The notes: generated by a model not told the origin, from the letters alone. A stretch of DNA of 49,911 bases from Sphaerisporangium sp. TRM90804 (GCF_029846175.1 NZ_JARWAC010000042.1:1-49911), one strand, 5' to 3'. Counted from the stretch's first letter, positions 12,101 to 22,630 are shown. A program made the numbers and translations.

Positions 12101-15100
12101 CGTGGCCCTCGTGACGCTCACCGGTGGGGCCGCGGACGGCGGGCACGTCGGCGAGACGGTGCGCGCGGCCCTCCTGCGGGCGCTGGCCCTGGTCCAGCAG
12201 CCGGCCGCCGGCCGCCTGCTGGTCGTCACCCGCGGCGCGGTGGCCGCCGACCCGGCCGGCGACGTGCCGGACCTCGCGGGCGCGGCGGTGTGGGGGCTGC
12301 TGCGCTCGGCGCAGGCCGAGCACCCCGGCCGCATCGTGCTCGCCGACCTCGACGACGACCCCGCGTCCGCCGCCCTGCTGCCGGCCGTCCTGGAGTCGGG
12401 CGAGCCGCAGGTGGCCGTCCGCGCGGGCAAGGCCCTGGCGCCCCGGCTCACGCCCGCGAGCGCCGGCGACCGGCTGGCAGCGCCCGAGGACGTGCCGTGG
12501 CGGCTGGACAGCACCGCCCGGGGAACGCTGGAGAACCTGGCGCTGCTCCCCTGGCCGGGGGCGGCCGCCCCGCTGGGCGAGGGCCAGGTGCGCATAGACG
12601 TCCGCGCGGCCGGCGTGAACTTCCGGGACGTCCTGATCGCCCTGGCCATGTACGCCGGTGAGGCGGAGATGGGCGGCGAGGCCGCCGGCGTGGTGACCGA
12701 GGTCGGGCCGGGCGTGACCGGGCTGGCGCCCGGCGACCGGGTGATGGGCCTGGTGTCCGGCGCCTTCGGCCCCGTCGCGGTGACCGACCACCGCTACCTG
12801 GCGGTCATGCCGCAGGACTGGTCGTTCGCGCAGGGCGCGACGATGCCCATGGTGTTCCTCACCGCCCTGTACGGCCTGCGCGACCTGGCCGGGCTGCGCG
12901 AGGGCGAGTCCGTGCTGGTCCACGCGGCGGCGGGCGGCGTCGGCATGGCCGCGGTGCAGCTGGCCCGGCACCTCGGCGCCGAGGTGTACGCCACCGCGAG
13001 CCCCGGCAAGTGGCACGCGGTGCGGGCGCTCGGCGTGGACGGCGACCACCTGGCCAACTCCCGCACCCTGGAGTTCGAGCAGCGGTTCCGCGAGGCCACC
13101 GGCGGCCGCGGCGTGGACGTCGTGCTGGACGCGCTGGCCGACGAGTTCGTGGACGCCTCGCTGCGCCTGCTGCCCGGCGGCGGCCGGTTCCTGGAGATGG
13201 GCAAGAGCGACGTCCGCGACCCCGACCAGGTCGCCCGCGAGCACCCCGGCGTCCGCTACCGCGCCTTCGACCTCGCCGAGGCGACGCCGGACCGGATCGG
13301 CGAGATGCTGCGGTTCCTGCTCGACCTGTTCGGGCGGGGCGCGCTGCGGCCGCTCCCGGTGACCACCTGGGACATCACCCAGGCCCAGGCGGCGTTCCGG
13401 CACATCGGGCAGGCCAGGCACATCGGCAAGGTCGCCCTCACCTTCCCCGCCCCGCTGCGCCCCGACGGCACGGTGCTGGTCACCGGTGGCACCGGCGCCC
13501 TGGGAGCGGTGTTCGCGCGGCACCTGGTCACCCGGCACGGGGTCAGGAACCTGGTGCTCGCCGGCCGCCGCGGCCCCGGCGCCGAGGGCGCGGCCGAGCT
13601 GCGCGCCGAGCTGTCCGCGCTCGGCGCCCGGGTGGAGATCGTCGCCTGTGACACCGCGGACCGCGAGGCGCTGCGACGCCTCCTGGCCGGCATCCCGGCC
13701 GGTCACCCGCTGACCGGCGTGGTGCACGCCGCCGGGGTGCTGGACGACGGCGTGATCGACGCCCTGACGCCCGAGCGCGTGTCCGGCGTCCTGCGGCCCA
13801 AGGCCGACGCCGCGTGGCACCTGCACGAGCTGACCAGAACCATGGATCTCGGCATGTTCGTGCTGTTCTCCTCCCTCGTCGGCACCACCGGCGGTGCGGG
13901 CCAGGGCAACTACGCCGCCGCCAACGCGTTCCTCGACGGGCTCGCCCGGCACCGGGCCGCCCAGGGCCTGCCCGCCGTCTCGCTCGGCTGGGGTCTGTGG
14001 GCCTCCGGCGGCGGCATGGACGCGCGGCTGACCCAGGAGGACCGCGACCGCATGACCCGGTCGGGCCTGCGGCCCATCACCCCGCAGGTCGGCGTCGCGC
14101 TCTTCGACCAGGCGCACGCCATGGGCCGCGGCGTGCTGCTGCCCGTCGACTTCGACCTGCCCGCGCTGCGGTCGGCGCCCGGGGCGGTCGCGCCGATCCT
14201 GCGCGGGCTGGCGGGCAGGGGCGCGCGCCCGGTCGCGCGGTCCGCGTCCGGCGCGGCGGGCGGGCTCGCCGACCGGCTGGCCGCGCTGCCGGCCGACCGG
14301 CGGCGCCGGACCCTGGTCGACCTGGTGCGCGGGGAGGCGGCCGTCGTGCTCGGGCACGCCGGCGCAGACGGGATCGCCGAGGACGTGGCGTTCCGCGGGC
14401 TGGGGATCGACTCGCTGACCGCGGTCGAGCTGCGCAACCGGCTGGCCTCGGCGACCGGCGTGGCGCTGCCCCTGACGGTGGTCTTCGACTACCCGACGCC
14501 GCTCGCCCTGGCCGACCACCTGCTGGCCGAGGTGGCCGGCGACCCGGCGGCCCCGGTGGAGGGCACCGCCGTGCCGGTCGACCTGGACGAGCCGGTCGCG
14601 ATCGTCGGCATGGCCTGCCGGTTCCCCGGCGGGGTCTCCTCACCTGAGGGCCTGTGGCGGATGGCCGCCGACGGCGTCGACGTGATCGGCGAGTTCCCGC
14701 TGGACCGGGGCTGGGACGTCGAGGCGCTGTACGACCCGGACGCGGAGTCGCTCGGCCGCAGCACCACGCGGCACGGCGGGTTCCTGGCGGACGCGGCGGA
14801 GTTCGACGCGGCGTTCTTCGGGATCTCGCCGCGTGAGGCGCTGGCGATGGATCCGCAGCAGCGGGTGCTGCTGGAGACCTCGTGGGAGGCCCTGGAGCGG
14901 GCCGGCATCGACCCCCACGCGTTGCGGGGGAGCGCCACCGGCGTGTTCGTGGGCGCCGCGCCCCAGGGGTACGGGACCAGGTCGGGCGTCGCGCTGGAGG
15001 GCGCCGAGGGGTACCTGATGACCGGCACGCTGGGCAGCGTCGCCTCCGGCCGCATCTCCTACACGCTGGGCCTGGAGGGACCGGCGATCACCGTGGACAC

Positions 15101-18100
15101 CGCGTGCTCGTCGTCGCTGGTGGCCCTGCACCTGGCCGCGCAGGCGCTGCGGTCGGGCGAGTGCGACCTGGCGATCGCCGGCGGCGCGACCGTGATGGCG
15201 TCGCCGGGGGTGTTCGTGGAGTTCTCCCGGCAGCGCGGGCTGGCCCCGGACGGCCGGTGCAAGTCGTTCGCCGCCACCGCCGACGGCACCGGCTGGTCCG
15301 AGGGCGTCGGCGTGCTCCTGGTGGAGCGCCTGGCCGACGCGCGGCGCAACGGCCACCCGGTGCTCGCCCTGGTGCGCGGCAGCGCGGTGAACCAGGACGG
15401 CGCCTCCAACGGCCTGACCGCGCCCAACGGCCCCTCGCAGCAGCGGGTGATCCGGCAGGCGCTGGCCAACGCGCGCCTGTCCCCGGCAGAGGTCGACCTG
15501 GTCGAGGCGCACGGCACCGGCACCCGCCTGGGCGACCCGATCGAGGCGCAGGCCGTTCTCGCGACCTACGGGCAGGGACGGGACGAGGACCGGCCGGTGT
15601 GGCTGGGCTCGGTGAAGTCCAACCTCGGCCACGCGCAGTCCGCCGCGGGCGTGGCCGGGGTGATCAAGACCGTGCTGGCCCTGCGGCACGGGCTCATGCC
15701 GAAGACGCTGCACCTGGAGGAGCCGACCCCGCAGGTGGACTGGTCGGCCGGCGCGGTCGGGCTGCTCACCGAGGCCCGCCCGTGGCCGGACGTCGACCGG
15801 CCGCGGCGGGCCGCGGTGTCCTCGTTCGGCGTCAGCGGCACCAACGCCCACGTCATCTTGGAGCAGGTCCCCGAGCCCGAGCCCGAGCCGACCGGGCCGG
15901 GGGCGGAGCGCCCCGCGCCGTGCGTGCTGTCCGGCAAGACGCCGGAGGCGCTGCGGCGGCAGGCCGAGCGCCTGCTGTCGTTCGTGGACGCCGACCCCGG
16001 CCTCGGCCCGGCCGACGTGGCGTACTCGCTGGCCACCACCCGCTCGGTGTTCGCCCATCGCGCCGCCGTGGTCGCGGCGGACCGCGACCGGCTGGTGGCG
16101 GGGCTGCGCGCCGTCGCCGAAGGCGGCTCCGGCCCCGGCGTGGTGCACGACGTGGCCGGCCCGGGCCGCACCGCGTTCCTGTTCCCCGGCGAGGGGGCGG
16201 GCCCCGACGGCACGGCCGAGCTGTCCGCCGCGTTCCCGGTGTTCGCCGAGGCGATCGAGCGGGTCCGGGCGGCGTTCGAGGAGCTGCCGGAGCCGGCGCG
16301 AGGCCAGGCGCCCGGCGCTGACGGACCGGAGGTGTTCGCCTACGAGGTCGCCCTGTTCCGGCTGATCCGCTCGTGGGGGGTGACCCCCGACTACCTGGCC
16401 GGGCACGGCATCGGCGAGCTCACCGCCCTGCATCTCGCCGGCGCGCTCTCCCTGCCGGACGCCTGCCGCCTCGTGGCGGCCGGGGACGCGGCGGGGGAGG
16501 AGACCTGGGGCCCCGCGCCGATCCCGGTGGTGTCGATGGCCACCGGCCGGCCGCTCACGGCCGAGGACCCGAGCCCGCCGGAGCACCCGGCCGGGCCCGC
16601 GACGACGGCCGCCGGCCCCGGCTCCCCGGAGCACGGGCGGGGGCCGGCCGAGGCGGTGCGCTGGCTGCGCGCACGGGAGGTGACCAGGTTCGTGGCCGTC
16701 GGCCCGGCCGGCGGGCTCGCCGACGAGGCCGCCGGCCTGGCGGACGACCGGCTCATCGCCGTGCGCCACGCGGACCGGCCCCCGGTGTGGAGCGCCGTGG
16801 CCGCGCTGGCCGGGCTGTCGGCCTCCGGGGCGGCCGTCGACTGGGCGGCCGTGTTCACCGGCACCGGCGCCCGCCGCGTGGAACTGCCCACGTACGCCTT
16901 CCAGCACGAGTCGTACTGGATGGCCGACCGCGCCACCACGGCGGTGGACGCCGGCAGCCTCGGCCTGCACGCCGCCGGTCACGCCCTGCTGGGCGCCGCC
17001 ATCGCCGTGGCCGGGACCGACGAGGTCGTGTTCACCTGCCGGCTGTCGCGCGGCGCGCACCCGTGGCTGGCCGACCGCGCCGTCGCCGGGGTCACGCCGC
17101 TGGCGGAGGCAGCCCTGGTGGAGCTGGCCATCCGCGCCGGCGACGAGGTCGGCTGCCCGACGCTGGCCGAGCTGACGGCCGTGACGCCGCTGACGGTGCC
17201 CGAGCGCGGCGGCGTCCAGGTGCAGGTCGTGGTGGGAGCCCCGGGGGAGGGCGGACGTCGGCCGGTGGCGGTGCACGCCAGGCCCGGCGACGCCGGGGCG
17301 GTGGTGCGGGACTGGACGCTGCACGCCACCGGCGTGCTCGGCCCGGCAGGGGCCGAGCCGGACTTCGCCTGGCCCGCCTGGCCCCCGGCGAACGCCGAAC
17401 CGGTCGCGGTCGCCGGACTGTACGACGACCTCGCGGACGCCGGGTACGAGTACGGGCCGGTCTTCCGTTGCGTGGAGTCGCTGTTCCGGCTGGGCGGCGA
17501 GCTGTTCGCGCAGGTGCGGCTGCCCGAGGGGGCGGCCGCCGACGCGGCCGGGTTCGGGCTGCATCCGGCCCTGCTCGACGCGGCCCTGCACCCGCTGCTC
17601 GCCGGGCCGGGAACCGCAGGCGACGACGTCACCCGCCTGCCGGTCGAGTGGGCCGGCGTGCGGCTGCACGCCGTCGGCGCGACGGTGCTGCGCGTCCGGC
17701 TCGCACCGGACGGCCAGGGCGCGTTCCTGCTCCAGGCGGCCGGCGAGGACGGGCGGCCGGTGGCCGAGGCGAGCTCTGTGCGGCTCGGCCCTGTGCCGCT
17801 GGACACGCTCGTCCCGGCGGGGACGGACGCCGCGGACGCGCTGCTGGAGCTGCGATGGATCACGGCCGAGCCGCCGAAGACGACCGCGGAGCAGTCGGGC
17901 GGCCTGGCGGTGCTCGGCACCGCGGCCGGTGACCTCGACCGGGTGGCGGAACTGGCGTTCGCCGACATCGCCGAGGCCGCCGAGTCGTACATGCCGTGGG
18001 ACGTCCTGCTCGCCGAACCCTCCGGCGCCTCTGACGCCTCCGACGGCTCTGCCGTGGGCGGCGAACCGGCGGCCTCGGCACGGCGGGCCGTGGAGCGCGC

Positions 18101-19688
18101 GCTGGACTGGGCGCGCGAGTGGGTCGGCGTGACCGACCTCCCCGACAACCGGCTGGCCGTCGTGACCCGCGGCGCGGTCGCCGCCGGCCCGGACGAGGAC
18201 GTGCGCGACCTCGCGGGCGCGGCGGTGTGGGGCCTGCTGCGCTCGGCGCAGTCGGAGAACCCGGGCCGCATCGTGCTGGTCGACCTGGACGACGACCCGT
18301 CGTCGGCCGACCTGCTGCCCGGGGTGCTCGAGTCGGGCGAACCCCAGGCGGCGGTCCGCGCCGGGACCATGCTGGTGCCCAGGCTGGCCCGCGTCACGGC
18401 CGCTGCGACCCGCGCGCCCGAGCTGGACCCGGACGGAACCGTGCTGGTCACCGGCGGCACCGGCGCGGTCGGCGCGCTGATCGCCCGGCACCTGGTCACC
18501 CGGCATCACGTCCGCAACCTGCTCCTGACCGGCCACGACGGCCCGGACGCCCCGGGCGCGGCCGAGCTGCGCGAGGAGCTGACCGCCCTGGGCGCACGCG
18601 TCGAGGTGGTGGAGTGCGACGCGGCCGACCGGGCCGCCGTGCGAGGGGTGCTGGCGGGCATCCCCGCCGACCGTCCGCTGACCGGGGTCGTGCACGCCGC
18701 GAGCGCCCTGGACGACGGCGTGCTCACCTCCCTGACCGCCGACCGGGTGGCCCGGATGCTGCGCGACAACGCCGACGGGGCCTGGCACCTGCACGAGCTG
18801 ACCTCCGGCGCCGACCTCGGGATGTTCGTGCTGTCCTCCTCGGTCGTCGGCGTGCTGGGCAGCGCCGGACAGGGCACGCTCGCCGCGGCGAGCACCGTCC
18901 TGGATGCGCTGGCCCGGCATCGCCGCTCGCGTGGCCTGCCCGCGGTGTCGATGGCGTGGGGGCGGATGACCGACGGCGCGCGCGGCGCGCTGCGGCTGAT
19001 CGCCCCGGACGAGGCCGCCGAGCTGTTCGACGCGGCGCTGTCGGCCGGGCCGGCCGTGGTCGCGCCCGCCCCGCTCGACCTGGCCTGGATCCGCCGCGAG
19101 CGGGTCCCGGCCGTCCTGCGCGACCTGGTGCCGGCGAGCGCCCGCAGGACGGCGGGCGCGGCGGCCGGCGCCGACCGGCTGGCCGGGATGAGCCGGGAGG
19201 AGGCCGAGCAGTACCTGCGAGACCTGGTGCGGGCGGAGGCGTCCCGGGTGCTCGGGCACGCCGCCCCCGACCAGGTCGCGCTGACCACGTCGTTCAAGGA
19301 CTCGGGGTTCGACTCGCTGGCCGCGGTGCAGTTCCGCAACCGGCTGGTCGAGCGGACCGGCCTGTCCCTGCCGACCACGCTGGTGTTCGACTACGCCACC
19401 CCGGCCGCGCTGGTCGAGCATCTCACCGACCGGCTGGCCGTGGCCGGCGGCGGCACGCACCGCACCGTGCTGGCCGAGCTGGACAAGCTGGAGGCGGCCC
19501 TGATGTCCGCCCCCGCGGCGAACGGCGAGCACGCCGCGATCGCGGCCCGGCTGGCCGCCATCCTGTCCCGCTGGAACCAGGCGGCGGGCCCCGGCGACGG
19601 GGACGACGTGGCCGGCGCGATCGAGGCGGCCACCGAGGACGAGGTTTTCGCCTTCATCGACAACGAACTGGGCCGCGCCCTCGACTGA
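1..19688 (+). CDS. Modular type I polyketide synthase, 5'-truncated: (AT end)-DH-KR-ACP, KS-AT-DH-KR-ACP, KS-AT-DH-ER-KR-ACP, KS-AT0-DH0-KR0-ACP, docking
   Basis: Over 6,550 residues are visible and the frame is open at base 1, so the GTG at 9 is not a start; the first residues are the tail of an AT domain. Residues here are counted from base 9. Order: DH 74-350, KR 549-738, ACP 831-905 (Ser863); KS 921-1343, AT 1499-1836, DH 1853-2131, KR 2443-2631, ACP 2728-2798 (Ser2759); KS 2818-3240, AT 3348-3678, DH 3696-3968, ER 4161-4480, KR 4486-4676, ACP 4771-4845 (Ser4802); KS 4861-5286, degenerate AT 5389-5637, DH 5657-5931 and KR 6143-6323, ACP 6406-6478 (Ser6436). The C-terminal 75 residues look like a class-1 docking domain ending in an acidic EDEVFAFID motif, so the chain should pass to another protein. 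There is no thioesterase. The stop lies 41 bp before the aminotransferase gene, suggesting one operon. Assignment as PKS is certain; the missing 5' part is unknown. Confidence 0.98.
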   Translation, partial: GFVALQRRDQAQAVTVMRGLAQLHAQGVAVDWAAVFAGAGARRVDLPTYAFQRDSYWMKSSGSGDVAAAGLTTVGHPLLSAMVESPESGAVVLTGSLSLAAQPWLADHAVLGAVILPGTAFVEMVLRAGGEVGCELLEELTLHAPLVLPRSGRVQVQITVDDADESGRRPVTVHSRQDATAWVRHAAGVLAAADRRPGYDLRAWPPPGAVAVAAGDVYEELAERGYDYGPAFRCLKSVWRRGDEVFAEVALPEEQVSQITAFGLHPALLDAALHAINYGSFFAGVDGVALPFAWTDVALHASGASMLRVRLAPAGADALVVQVADGMGEPVAEAGSLVLRPVVADELAGAVGDWLFGLDWVPATGGGRRGDPGAWAVLGEADDDVERRLAAAGVPVRWCEEPIETDGADVVVALPVRGALTGVDGGDVVAEAVHAEVRWAVDLVQRWLAGAGPESRLVVVTRGAVAAGPAEDVVDLAGAAVWGLLRSAQAEHPGRIVIVDVDDDPSSLGSLPEVVDSADPQAAVRAGRVLVPRLSRLAKPEAPVPVLEPGGTVLVTGGTGALGALFARHLVVGYGVRHLVLTSRRGLDAPGAVELRDELSELGAQVEIVACDAADREAVAALLGAVPAEHPLVGVVHAAGVAEEGVVAELTPGRVSGVMRPKVDAAWVLHELTEGLGLRLFVLFSSLAGTVGGPGQGGYAAGNAFLDGLAQFRAARGLSAVSLGWGLWATEGGLDAGVARSEVDRWLWSGLRAISVDEGRVLFDRALGVGRAVVVPARYDLGVLRSRAGLVAPVLEGLIGGGGRRVAAAGVADAGLVGRLAGLPVARRLELVVELVRTEAAAALGHADVGRVAGEVAFRQLGFDSMTAVELRNRLGTRTGLRLSATVVFDYPSPLALAEHLLTELAGDEAAPVESAAVTAGADEPVAIVGMACRFPGGAASPEELWRLVAEGADVIGGFPDDRGWDAESHYDPDPDRPGTFYARGGGFLYDAAEFDAGFFGISPREAVTMDPQQRLLLETSWEALERAGIDPVSLRGSRTGVFAGVTMQGYGMRSDLKVEGTEGYLMTGTIGSVASGRISYTLGLEGPAITVDTACSSSLVALHLAAQALRSGECDLALAGGVTVMSTLQGFVEFSRQRGLSPDGRCKAFAAAADGTSWSEGAGMLLVERLSDARRHGHRVLAVVRGSAVNQDGASNGLTAPNGPSQQRVIRQALTNAGLTAADVDVVEAHGTGTRLGDPIEAQAILATYGQERPGDRPVWLGSVKSNIGHAQAAAGLAGVVKMVMALRHGLMPRTLHVDEPTPQADWSAGAVALLTQNRPWPETGRPRRGAVSSFGVSGTNAHVIVEEAPEPEPARGILAPAATDAALPDAVRHDGAEPDAALLSTGGPDAAGQAEAVPDTVPDTVPDTVRSALPVMPWLVSAKTPGALRAQAGRLVSFVESDPGLSLVDVGFSLVSTRSVFEHRAAVVAGDREGLLAGLRALAEDGSGPAVVRGVAGAGRTALLFTGQGAQQAGMGRELYEGFPVFAAAFDEVCAAFDGLLPGPLKDVVFSGDGLNDTGWTQPALFAFEVALFRLVRSWGITPDHVTGHSIGELAAAHVAGVWSLADACRVVAARARLMQALPPGGAMVAVQATEDEIAPLLAGREAELDIAAVNAPDSVVISGAEAAVVEVAERLKLRGRKTSRLTVSHAFHSPLMDPMLEEFAEVLSTVEFAEPVIALSAGAERVRSAAYWVEQVRRPVRFADQVRRLHEHGVTRFIEVGPDGVLTALGSRTVEAGFVALQRRDRPQAHTVMRGLAQAHAHGVTVDWAAVFAGTGAAQVDLPTYAFQREAYWLSGDAEAGDVTAAGLQAPGHPLLGAVLTMAGSGEVVFTSRLSVSTHPWLADHRVEGVALLPPAALVELAIRAGDEVDCPTLEELDVTAPLVVPDRGGVLVQVVVGEPGETGRRPVSVHSRPDTGDTRPRWTQHAAGALSPAEAEPDAAEPSWPPAGAEPVEVDELYADLADAGHGYGPVFQGLEAAWRLGDDRFGEVRLPERSLAEAARFGIHPALLDAALHPLLGAAPGAARAATSWEGVTLHASGATALRVRLTQHGRDTFRFEAFDETGRPVAAAHSVRLGALTPGTVRDSAADSLFEIRWHRVDPPARSAAVERPVGRAAVEPSAKPAGAEPPATPADRVAAAVPVDGQPTEPVDAEVSAEPVDRLASLEAPDGGLDGLARARYTSVAEAAEAAGDWDVLVAESPATGAGVPGSVRDAAVRVLAWVQDWLSDERLAGRLLGVVTRGAVAAGPADEVPDLAGAAVWGLVRSAQAEHPGRITLVDLDDAPSSTALLPAALRSGEPEIAVRSGTLLVARLGAASPSEPPAPNANGTAPATGVVDAVSAGQAPVPRWNGSAPVTDGAGAPGTASPGESPAPDRDGSARETGGDAPDASPAAGSPVLEPGGTVLVTGGTGALGALFARHLVVGYGVRHLVLTSRRGLDAPGAVELRDELSELGARVEIVACDAADREAVAALLAAVPAEHPLTGVVHTAGTADAGVVTTLTAQRMIDILRPKVDAAWHLHELTEGLDLRMFVLFSSMAGTMRSAGQANYAAANAFLDGLAQHRAAKGLPAVSLGWGMWATAGGMGSGVTQAERGRMAQAGLRPISADEGLVMFDQALATGRAALLPVPIDLRALRSAPGPVPPIMRALAGRGTRPVARSATGAAGRFADRLAALPADRRRRSLVDLVRGEAAMVLGHSGGDGLAEDVAFRQMGVDSLTAVELRNRLASATGVALAPTVVFDYPTPLALADHLLAEVAGDQAAPVETVAAMAGADEPVAIVGMACRFPGGVSSPDALWRVVAGGVDAIGGFPEDRGWDAESHYDPDPDRPGTFYARGGGFLYDAAEFDAGFFGISPREAVTMDPQQRLLLETSWEALERAGIDPVSLRGSRTGVFAGAPPQGYGAQPDAAVAGTEGYLMTGTIGSVASGRISYTLGLEGPAITVDTACSSSLVALHLAAQALRGGECTLALAGGATVMASLGTFVEFSRQRGLSPDGRCKSFAAAADGTGWAEGAGMLVLERLSDARRLGHPVLAVIRGSAVNQDGASNGLTAPNGPSQQRVIRQALANARLSPAEVDLVEAHGTGTRLGDPIEAQALLATYGQERAEGRPVWLGSVKSNIGHTQSAAGVAGVIKTVLALRHGLMPRTLHVDEPTPQADWTAGAVALLTENRPWPETGRPRRGAVSSFGVSGTNAHVVLEQAPEPEPETAEPAAAPPVVPWVLSAKTPEAVRAQAAQLASHLRTAPGLAPVDVGYSLATTRTAFEHRAAVVAGDREELLAGLLTLAENGSDSRVVRGVAGAGRTAFLFTGQGAQRAGMGRELYADFPVFAAAFDEVCAAFEGLLPGSLKDVVFSGEGLDETGWTQPGLFAFEVALFRLVRSWGVVPDYVTGHSIGELAAAHVAGVWSLADACRVVAARARLMQALPSGGAMVAVQASEGEVAPLLAGREAEVGIAAVNAPDSVVISGVEAVVLEVAERLKAQGRKTSRLRVSHAFHSPLMDPMLEEFGEVLDGVEFAAPDIPLSADPERVRSAAYWVEQVRRPVRFADQVRWLHDHEVTTFLEIGPDAVLTALGQHTVDADFIPLHHRDHPQSRAAVTALARAHARGAAVDWAAVFGTGARRVELPTYAFQRDSYWLKGSAAGDVTAAGLRTAEHPLLGAMVVVAGSDEVVLTGRLSLSTHAWLADHRVGGVALLPGTALVELAIWAGDEVDRPVLDELLIAAPLVVPDRGAVQIQVVVGEARETGHRPVAVYSRPDGDPASRWTAHASGTLAPAGPVPAFSLEAWPPAGAEPVELAGAYDRMAEAGYGYGPVFQGLRSVWRRGEDVFAEVRLPKREVADAARFGVHPALLDAALHTIGFGPSVADAGVMVPFAWNGVSLYATGASALRVRLARGDADAVRLEVADETGRPVAEVRSLVMRPVDPLAGAGGATAGALYTVDWVAAPLPAAPAQAGPWALLDQVDDRIGRALTAAGVRLHEDPAEAADAPVALVTLTGGAADGGHVGETVRAALLRALALVQQPAAGRLLVVTRGAVAADPAGDVPDLAGAAVWGLLRSAQAEHPGRIVLADLDDDPASAALLPAVLESGEPQVAVRAGKALAPRLTPASAGDRLAAPEDVPWRLDSTARGTLENLALLPWPGAAAPLGEGQVRIDVRAAGVNFRDVLIALAMYAGEAEMGGEAAGVVTEVGPGVTGLAPGDRVMGLVSGAFGPVAVTDHRYLAVMPQDWSFAQGATMPMVFLTALYGLRDLAGLREGESVLVHAAAGGVGMAAVQLARHLGAEVYATASPGKWHAVRALGVDGDHLANSRTLEFEQRFREATGGRGVDVVLDALADEFVDASLRLLPGGGRFLEMGKSDVRDPDQVAREHPGVRYRAFDLAEATPDRIGEMLRFLLDLFGRGALRPLPVTTWDITQAQAAFRHIGQARHIGKVALTFPAPLRPDGTVLVTGGTGALGAVFARHLVTRHGVRNLVLAGRRGPGAEGAAELRAELSALGARVEIVACDTADREALRRLLAGIPAGHPLTGVVHAAGVLDDGVIDALTPERVSGVLRPKADAAWHLHELTRTMDLGMFVLFSSLVGTTGGAGQGNYAAANAFLDGLARHRAAQGLPAVSLGWGLWASGGGMDARLTQEDRDRMTRSGLRPITPQVGVALFDQAHAMGRGVLLPVDFDLPALRSAPGAVAPILRGLAGRGARPVARSASGAAGGLADRLAALPADRRRRTLVDLVRGEAAVVLGHAGADGIAEDVAFRGLGIDSLTAVELRNRLASATGVALPLTVVFDYPTPLALADHLLAEVAGDPAAPVEGTAVPVDLDEPVAIVGMACRFPGGVSSPEGLWRMAADGVDVIGEFPLDRGWDVEALYDPDAESLGRSTTRHGGFLADAAEFDAAFFGISPREALAMDPQQRVLLETSWEALERAGIDPHALRGSATGVFVGAAPQGYGTRSGVALEGAEGYLMTGTLGSVASGRISYTLGLEGPAITVDTACSSSLVALHLAAQALRSGECDLAIAGGATVMASPGVFVEFSRQRGLAPDGRCKSFAATADGTGWSEGVGVLLVERLADARRNGHPVLALVRGSAVNQDGASNGLTAPNGPSQQRVIRQALANARLSPAEVDLVEAHGTGTRLGDPIEAQAVLATYGQGRDEDRPVWLGSVKSNLGHAQSAAGVAGVIKTVLALRHGLMPKTLHLEEPTPQVDWSAGAVGLLTEARPWPDVDRPRRAAVSSFGVSGTNAHVILEQVPEPEPEPTGPGAERPAPCVLSGKTPEALRRQAERLLSFVDADPGLGPADVAYSLATTRSVFAHRAAVVAADRDRLVAGLRAVAEGGSGPGVVHDVAGPGRTAFLFPGEGAGPDGTAELSAAFPVFAEAIERVRAAFEELPEPARGQAPGADGPEVFAYEVALFRLIRSWGVTPDYLAGHGIGELTALHLAGALSLPDACRLVAAGDAAGEETWGPAPIPVVSMATGRPLTAEDPSPPEHPAGPATTAAGPGSPEHGRGPAEAVRWLRAREVTRFVAVGPAGGLADEAAGLADDRLIAVRHADRPPVWSAVAALAGLSASGAAVDWAAVFTGTGARRVELPTYAFQHESYWMADRATTAVDAGSLGLHAAGHALLGAAIAVAGTDEVVFTCRLSRGAHPWLADRAVAGVTPLAEAALVELAIRAGDEVGCPTLAELTAVTPLTVPERGGVQVQVVVGAPGEGGRRPVAVHARPGDAGAVVRDWTLHATGVLGPAGAEPDFAWPAWPPANAEPVAVAGLYDDLADAGYEYGPVFRCVESLFRLGGELFAQVRLPEGAAADAAGFGLHPALLDAALHPLLAGPGTAGDDVTRLPVEWAGVRLHAVGATVLRVRLAPDGQGAFLLQAAGEDGRPVAEASSVRLGPVPLDTLVPAGTDAADALLELRWITAEPPKTTAEQSGGLAVLGTAAGDLDRVAELAFADIAEAAESYMPWDVLLAEPSGASDASDGSAVGGEPAASARRAVERALDWAREWVGVTDLPDNRLAVVTRGAVAAGPDEDVRDLAGAAVWGLLRSAQSENPGRIVLVDLDDDPSSADLLPGVLESGEPQAAVRAGTMLVPRLARVTAAATRAPELDPDGTVLVTGGTGAVGALIARHLVTRHHVRNLLLTGHDGPDAPGAAELREELTALGARVEVVECDAADRAAVRGVLAGIPADRPLTGVVHAASALDDGVLTSLTADRVARMLRDNADGAWHLHELTSGADLGMFVLSSSVVGVLGSAGQGTLAAASTVLDALARHRRSRGLPAVSMAWGRMTDGARGALRLIAPDEAAELFDAALSAGPAVVAPAPLDLAWIRRERVPAVLRDLVPASARRTAGAAAGADRLAGMSREEAEQYLRDLVRAEASRVLGHAAPDQVALTTSFKDSGFDSLAAVQFRNRLVERTGLSLPTTLVFDYATPAALVEHLTDRLAVAGGGTHRTVLAELDKLEAALMSAPAANGEHAAIAARLAAILSRWNQAAGPGDGDDVAGAIEAATEDEVFAFIDNELGRALD
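1641..1878 (+). repeat. Near-identical KR segment, copy 1 (copy 2 at 7326-7563)
   Basis: The start of the first KR is almost identical in DNA to that of the second KR, with about seven or eight differences in 238 bp at an offset of 5,685 bp. The flanks are clearly less similar. This is the pattern expected from recombination or gene conversion between modules. Confidence 0.8.
2901..3136 (+). repeat. Near-identical KS segment, copy 1 (copy 2 at 8589-8824)
   Basis: Only two substitutions were seen across 236 bp between the two KS domains, at an offset of 5,688 bp, with an abrupt loss of identity at the right border. Synonymous sites are also conserved, so recent gene conversion is more likely than protein-level constraint. 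Confidence 0.85.
4197..4232 (+). repeat. Tandem repeat, 3 x 12 bp, in a KS-AT linker
   Basis: The unit gtgccggacacg occurs three times in a row and encodes (VPDT)3 in frame. It lies in the linker between KS and AT, outside any catalytic fold. Confidence 0.95.
7326..7563 (+). repeat. Near-identical KR segment, copy 2 (copy 1 at 1641-1878)
   Basis: This is the partner of the KR tract at 1641-1878. It encodes the Rossmann entry of the second KR. Confidence 0.8.
8589..8824 (+). repeat. Near-identical KS segment, copy 2 (copy 1 at 2901-3136)
   Basis: This is the partner of the KS tract at 2901-3136 and covers the N-terminal third of the second KS. Confidence 0.85.
10002..10325 (+). repeat. Near-identical AT segment shared with the PKS gene at 33937-44793
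   Basis: This tract matches 41074-41397, about 31 kb away in another gene of the same strand, with roughly a dozen differences in 324 bp. It covers the AT N-terminus up to the GHSIGE nucleophile motif. Confidence 0.85.
14590..19440 (+). other. Degenerate PKS module: KS-(dead AT)-(dead DH)-(dead KR)-ACP
   Basis: The KS keeps the active Cys (Cys5033), HGTGT and an NLGH variant, and the ACP keeps GFDSL. In the AT the nucleophile Ser is Gly (GHGIGE, Gly5467), the GQG motif is GEG, and the part containing HAFH is deleted; the domain spans about 740 bp against about 990 bp in its neighbours. In the DH the catalytic His is Arg (ADRAVAG, Arg5690) and the proline is lost. In the KR the catalytic Lys is Asn (6254), Tyr is Leu (6291) and Asn is Ser. 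The reading frame is open throughout. The module cannot load or reduce in cis. It may pass the chain on without extension or be loaded in trans. Confidence 0.9.
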
Positions 19689-19717
19689 CGGCCGATCCGC
19701 GCCCCTCCCACCGATCC

Positions 19718-19723
19718 GAGGAG
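19718..19723 (+). promoter_or_regulatory. Ribosome binding site of the aminotransferase-reductase gene
   Basis: GAGGAG lies six bases before the ATG at 19730 in the 41-bp gap after the upstream PKS stop. It decides this start against the longer open frame running through the PKS gene. Confidence 0.85.
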
Positions 19724-19729
19724 TCCCCG

Positions 19730-22579
19730 ATGACCACGCCGACCCCCTACTCCGACTGGTTCCTGACCGCGCTGCTGGCCGTCAGCAGGATGGACGTCGT
19801 CTACACCCGCGCCAAGGGCGGCACCCTGTACCACCGGGACGAGAACGGCGCCGAGGTGGCGGCCCTCGACCTGGTGGGCGGGTGGGGCGCGCTGCTGCTC
19901 GGCCACAACCCTCCGGAGATCGTGGCCCGGGCCAAGGAGTTCCTGGACGCCGACTCGCCGGTGCACGCGCAGCTCTCCGTTGCCGCCGCCGCCGACGAGC
20001 TCAGCGGCCTGCTGAACGACGTCCTGCGCCGGGAGTTCCCCGGGGTCGAGCGTTACGCCGTCACCTACGCCAACAGCGGGGCCGAGGCGATCGAGGTCGC
20101 GCTCAAGCACGCCGAGCTCGACCGGCTGCTGCGGGTGAAGGCGCTGTTCGAGGAGATCGAGTGGAACATCGGCGCCGCGGTCGCCGCCGTCGGCGGCGGG
20201 GAGGCGGAGCTGCCGGACACGATGCCCGGCGGCCACGAGCCGCCGGCCGACGTCGAGGCCCTGGTGGCGTCGCTGACCGCGCTGGCCGGGGGCAACCTCG
20301 CGCACCTGGCCCGCCCGCCGGTCTTCTTCGCCCTGGAGGGCGCCTTCCACGGCAAGCTCACCGGCGCCGTGCAGTTCACGCACAACCCGCTCTACCGGGC
20401 GGCGTTCCAGACCCTCGGCCCGGCCGTCAAGTTCGTGCCGGCCGGCGACCCGGAGGCGGTCGAGCGGATCGTCGCCGAGGAGCGCGCCACCGTGTTCGAC
20501 GTCGCGGTGGTGGACGGCAGGGTGCGGGTCGTCGAACGGGACTTCCCGATCTTCGCCGGCTTCCTGGTCGAGCCGATCCAGGGCGAGGGCGGCATCCGCC
20601 CGCTCACCGAGGACTACGCGCGGCACCTGCGGCGGATCTGCGACGAGATCTCCTGCCCGATCATCGTGGACGAGATCCAGAGCGGCATGGGCCGGACGGG
20701 CGCCTTCTTCGCCGGCTCGCACATCGGGCTGCGCGGCGACTACTACACCCTCGGCAAGTCGCTGGGCGGCGGCGTCGCGAAGGTGTCCGCGACGCTGGTG
20801 CGCGACTCCCTCTACCGCCCGGAGTTCGGGCTGATGCACAGCTCGACCTTCGCCAAGGACGGGTTCTCCACCGCCGTCGCGCTCGCCACGCTGCGCCTTC
20901 TCGAAGCCGACGGGGGGCAGGCCTACCGGGTCGCCGCCGAGCGCGGCGAGCGGATCATCGGCGTGCTGAACGGGCTGGCCGCCAGGTTCCCGGACGTCAT
21001 CAAGGAGGTCCGCGGCAGGGGGCTGCTCATCGGGCTGGAGTTCGCCGACCAGAGCGCCGCCCCGTCGGCGATCGTCAGGGACAAGGCCCGCTCGGGCACC
21101 CTCAGCTACACGCTGGCCAGCTACCTGCTGCACGTCCACGGCATCCGCATCGGGCCGACCGCGAGCGACCCGGGGGTGCTGCGCATCGAGCCGTCGATCC
21201 TCATCTCGGACGACGACATCGAGCGGCTGGAGAGGGGCGTCGAGCAGCTGTGCCTGATCCTGCGCGCCTCCGACGCCCTGCACCTGGTGCACCCGCTGAC
21301 CCGGCCGGGGTCGGTGAAGCCGCGCGCCGAGATCAGGGAGTTCCGGGCCGCCGCGCAGGCGCCGGCCGACGGCGGCCGGGCCGAGCAGGCGGGCCCGCCC
21401 GCGCGCAAGGCCGCGTTCGTCACCTACCTGACGGAGCCAGGGCTGCTGCGCGAGCTGGACCCGTCGCTGGCGGAGCTCGGCGACGACGACCTGGAGGCGT
21501 ACGTCCGCAGGCACGAGCCGCTCAAGGCGACGACGCCGCTCCCGGCGGTGCGGGTCGACACCTCCGAGGGCGCGTCGGTGGACCTCACCGTCTACCCGCT
21601 GCTGGCCACCGCCGGGCAGATGAACGGCTACCTCGCCGCGGGACAGGCCGGAGCCGTCCTGCCCGACATCCAGGCCCGGGTCCTCGCGGCCAGGGAGGAC
21701 GGCTGCGAGGTCGCCGGGCTCGGCTTCGCCATCGGGGCGCTGAGCGGCCACGGCGCCGCGCTGCGGGTGCCGCGGATCACGCTCACCTCCGGAACCGCGC
21801 TCACCGTCGCGTCCGCCATGAACGCGCTGGAGTCCGCGGCGCGCGAGCGCTTCGGCGGCCTGGACGGGCTGACGCTGGCCGTCGCCGGCGGCGGCGGGCG
21901 CGTCGGATCCGTCTGCGCCGCGCTCGGCGCGGAACGGGTATCCAAGATCATCCTGCTGGGCAGCGGCCGCGACGGCTCGGCCGGGCGGCTCCGGGCGACG
22001 GCCCACCGCGTCTACCAGGACGCGTGGTCCCTGATCGCCGAGGGCGGCGCGGTCGCCGGCATCCCGGCGCTGCTGTCCAAGGAGCCGCTGATCGACGAGT
22101 GGATGCGGGAGAAGCGCGACGCGAGCGTCCCCAGCGGCGAGCTGATCGCCGCGTACCTCGAAGAGCGGTACGGCGGCGACCCGTTCGTCGTCCTGACCGA
22201 CGACCCCTTCGCGGTGCGGGAGGCCGAGCTGGTGGTCTCCGCGGCCCCGGGCCTGGGCCCCGTCCTCACCGGTGAGCACCTCGCCGACGGCACGGTGGTC
22301 TGCGACGTCGCCGGGTCCGGCGCCCTCTCGCCCGGCCTCCGGGCGCTCCGCGACGACCTGCGGTTCGTCCTGGGCGGCGTGCTGAGCGCCCCGGACGGCG
22401 CGGGCATGCCGCCGGGGGCGCGAGGGTCCCTCGGGGAGGGGCGGATGTCCGCCGCCGCCGTCGAGGCCGTCGTCCTCGCGCTGGCCGGCTCCGGCCACGC
22501 CGGCGGCCCCCTCACCGGCGCGCGGGTGCGCGAGATCGCCGAGCTGGCCGAGCGGCACGGCTTCCGGCAGGTCGTCTGA
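19730..22579 (+). CDS. Class III aminotransferase fused to an acyl-ACP-reductase-like domain
   Basis: The protein has 949 residues. Residues 1 to about 510 are a PLP-dependent class III aminotransferase with NSGAEAIE, EPIQGEGG, the pyridine-binding Asp314 (IVDEIQSG) and the Schiff-base Lys343 (TLGKSLGGG). An extra segment of about 60 residues (roughly 135-195) sits before FFALEGAFHG. Residues from about 557 to the end resemble cyanobacterial fatty acyl-ACP reductase (AAR): TSGTALTV, a GGGGRVGS nucleotide-binding turn near 716-725, and a terminal ERHGF like AAR's RHGF. The segment matching the AAR active-site cysteine has none, and the last Cys in the protein is Cys858. Known fused transaminase-reductases such as PigE have, as I recall, the reductase first; here the order is reversed. 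With the TR domain at the other end of the window, it probably aminates the released polyketide aldehyde. The function of the reductase-like half is open. Confidence 0.88.
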   Translation: MTTPTPYSDWFLTALLAVSRMDVVYTRAKGGTLYHRDENGAEVAALDLVGGWGALLLGHNPPEIVARAKEFLDADSPVHAQLSVAAAADELSGLLNDVLRREFPGVERYAVTYANSGAEAIEVALKHAELDRLLRVKALFEEIEWNIGAAVAAVGGGEAELPDTMPGGHEPPADVEALVASLTALAGGNLAHLARPPVFFALEGAFHGKLTGAVQFTHNPLYRAAFQTLGPAVKFVPAGDPEAVERIVAEERATVFDVAVVDGRVRVVERDFPIFAGFLVEPIQGEGGIRPLTEDYARHLRRICDEISCPIIVDEIQSGMGRTGAFFAGSHIGLRGDYYTLGKSLGGGVAKVSATLVRDSLYRPEFGLMHSSTFAKDGFSTAVALATLRLLEADGGQAYRVAAERGERIIGVLNGLAARFPDVIKEVRGRGLLIGLEFADQSAAPSAIVRDKARSGTLSYTLASYLLHVHGIRIGPTASDPGVLRIEPSILISDDDIERLERGVEQLCLILRASDALHLVHPLTRPGSVKPRAEIREFRAAAQAPADGGRAEQAGPPARKAAFVTYLTEPGLLRELDPSLAELGDDDLEAYVRRHEPLKATTPLPAVRVDTSEGASVDLTVYPLLATAGQMNGYLAAGQAGAVLPDIQARVLAAREDGCEVAGLGFAIGALSGHGAALRVPRITLTSGTALTVASAMNALESAARERFGGLDGLTLAVAGGGGRVGSVCAALGAERVSKIILLGSGRDGSAGRLRATAHRVYQDAWSLIAEGGAVAGIPALLSKEPLIDEWMREKRDASVPSGELIAAYLEERYGGDPFVVLTDDPFAVREAELVVSAAPGLGPVLTGEHLADGTVVCDVAGSGALSPGLRALRDDLRFVLGGVLSAPDGAGMPPGARGSLGEGRMSAAAVEAVVLALAGSGHAGGPLTGARVREIAELAERHGFRQVV

Positions 22580-22586
22580 TCCACGG

Positions 22587-22630
22587 TCCGGGCGGCCTGG
22601 TCCGGGGAACCAGACCGGCCGCCCGGATTT
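22587..22630 (+). terminator. Hairpin terminator after the aminotransferase gene
   Basis: The left arm 22587-22602 pairs with the right arm 22613-22627 over 15 bp with one bulged T, around a 10-base loop. It is followed by only TTT. It starts 8 bp after the stop codon and lies between two genes on the same strand, so it may reduce read-through into the flavoenzyme and PKS genes. Confidence 0.7.

Larger units (their letters stand above)
8461..14540 (+). other. PKS module KS-AT(malonyl)-DH-ER-KR-ACP (fully reducing)
   Basis: The KS is intact (Cys2990). The AT has GHSIGE (Ser3435) and HAFH, indicating malonyl-CoA. The DH has [10 protein letters not shown]. The ER (about 12490-13445) has the nucleotide-binding motif HAAAGGVG and the VNFRDVL segment. 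The KR has LDD, so it is B-type, with Ser, Tyr and Asn in place. The ACP has GIDSL. The full set of reductive domains predicts a saturated two-carbon extension. Its AT is almost identical in DNA to the last AT of the PKS gene at 33937-44793. Confidence 0.95.

Noticed and set aside
16174..16917. The degenerate AT read as a frameshifted intact AT
   Set aside because: The frame stays open and recognisable AT sequence flanks the gap on both sides. The loss of HAFH is a real internal deletion in this sequence, and the Ser-to-Gly change lies outside the gap.
14640..19532. Antisense open frame of about 1,630 codons opposite the degenerate module
   Set aside because: It has the same composition artefact. 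The plus strand here has KS and ACP motifs, and the antisense translation shows no domain.
18119..19729. Extension of the aminotransferase reading frame upstream through the PKS end
   Set aside because: The upstream part is an Arg/Gly-rich shadow of the PKS. The ATG at 19730 has a good ribosome binding site and starts the recognisable protein.
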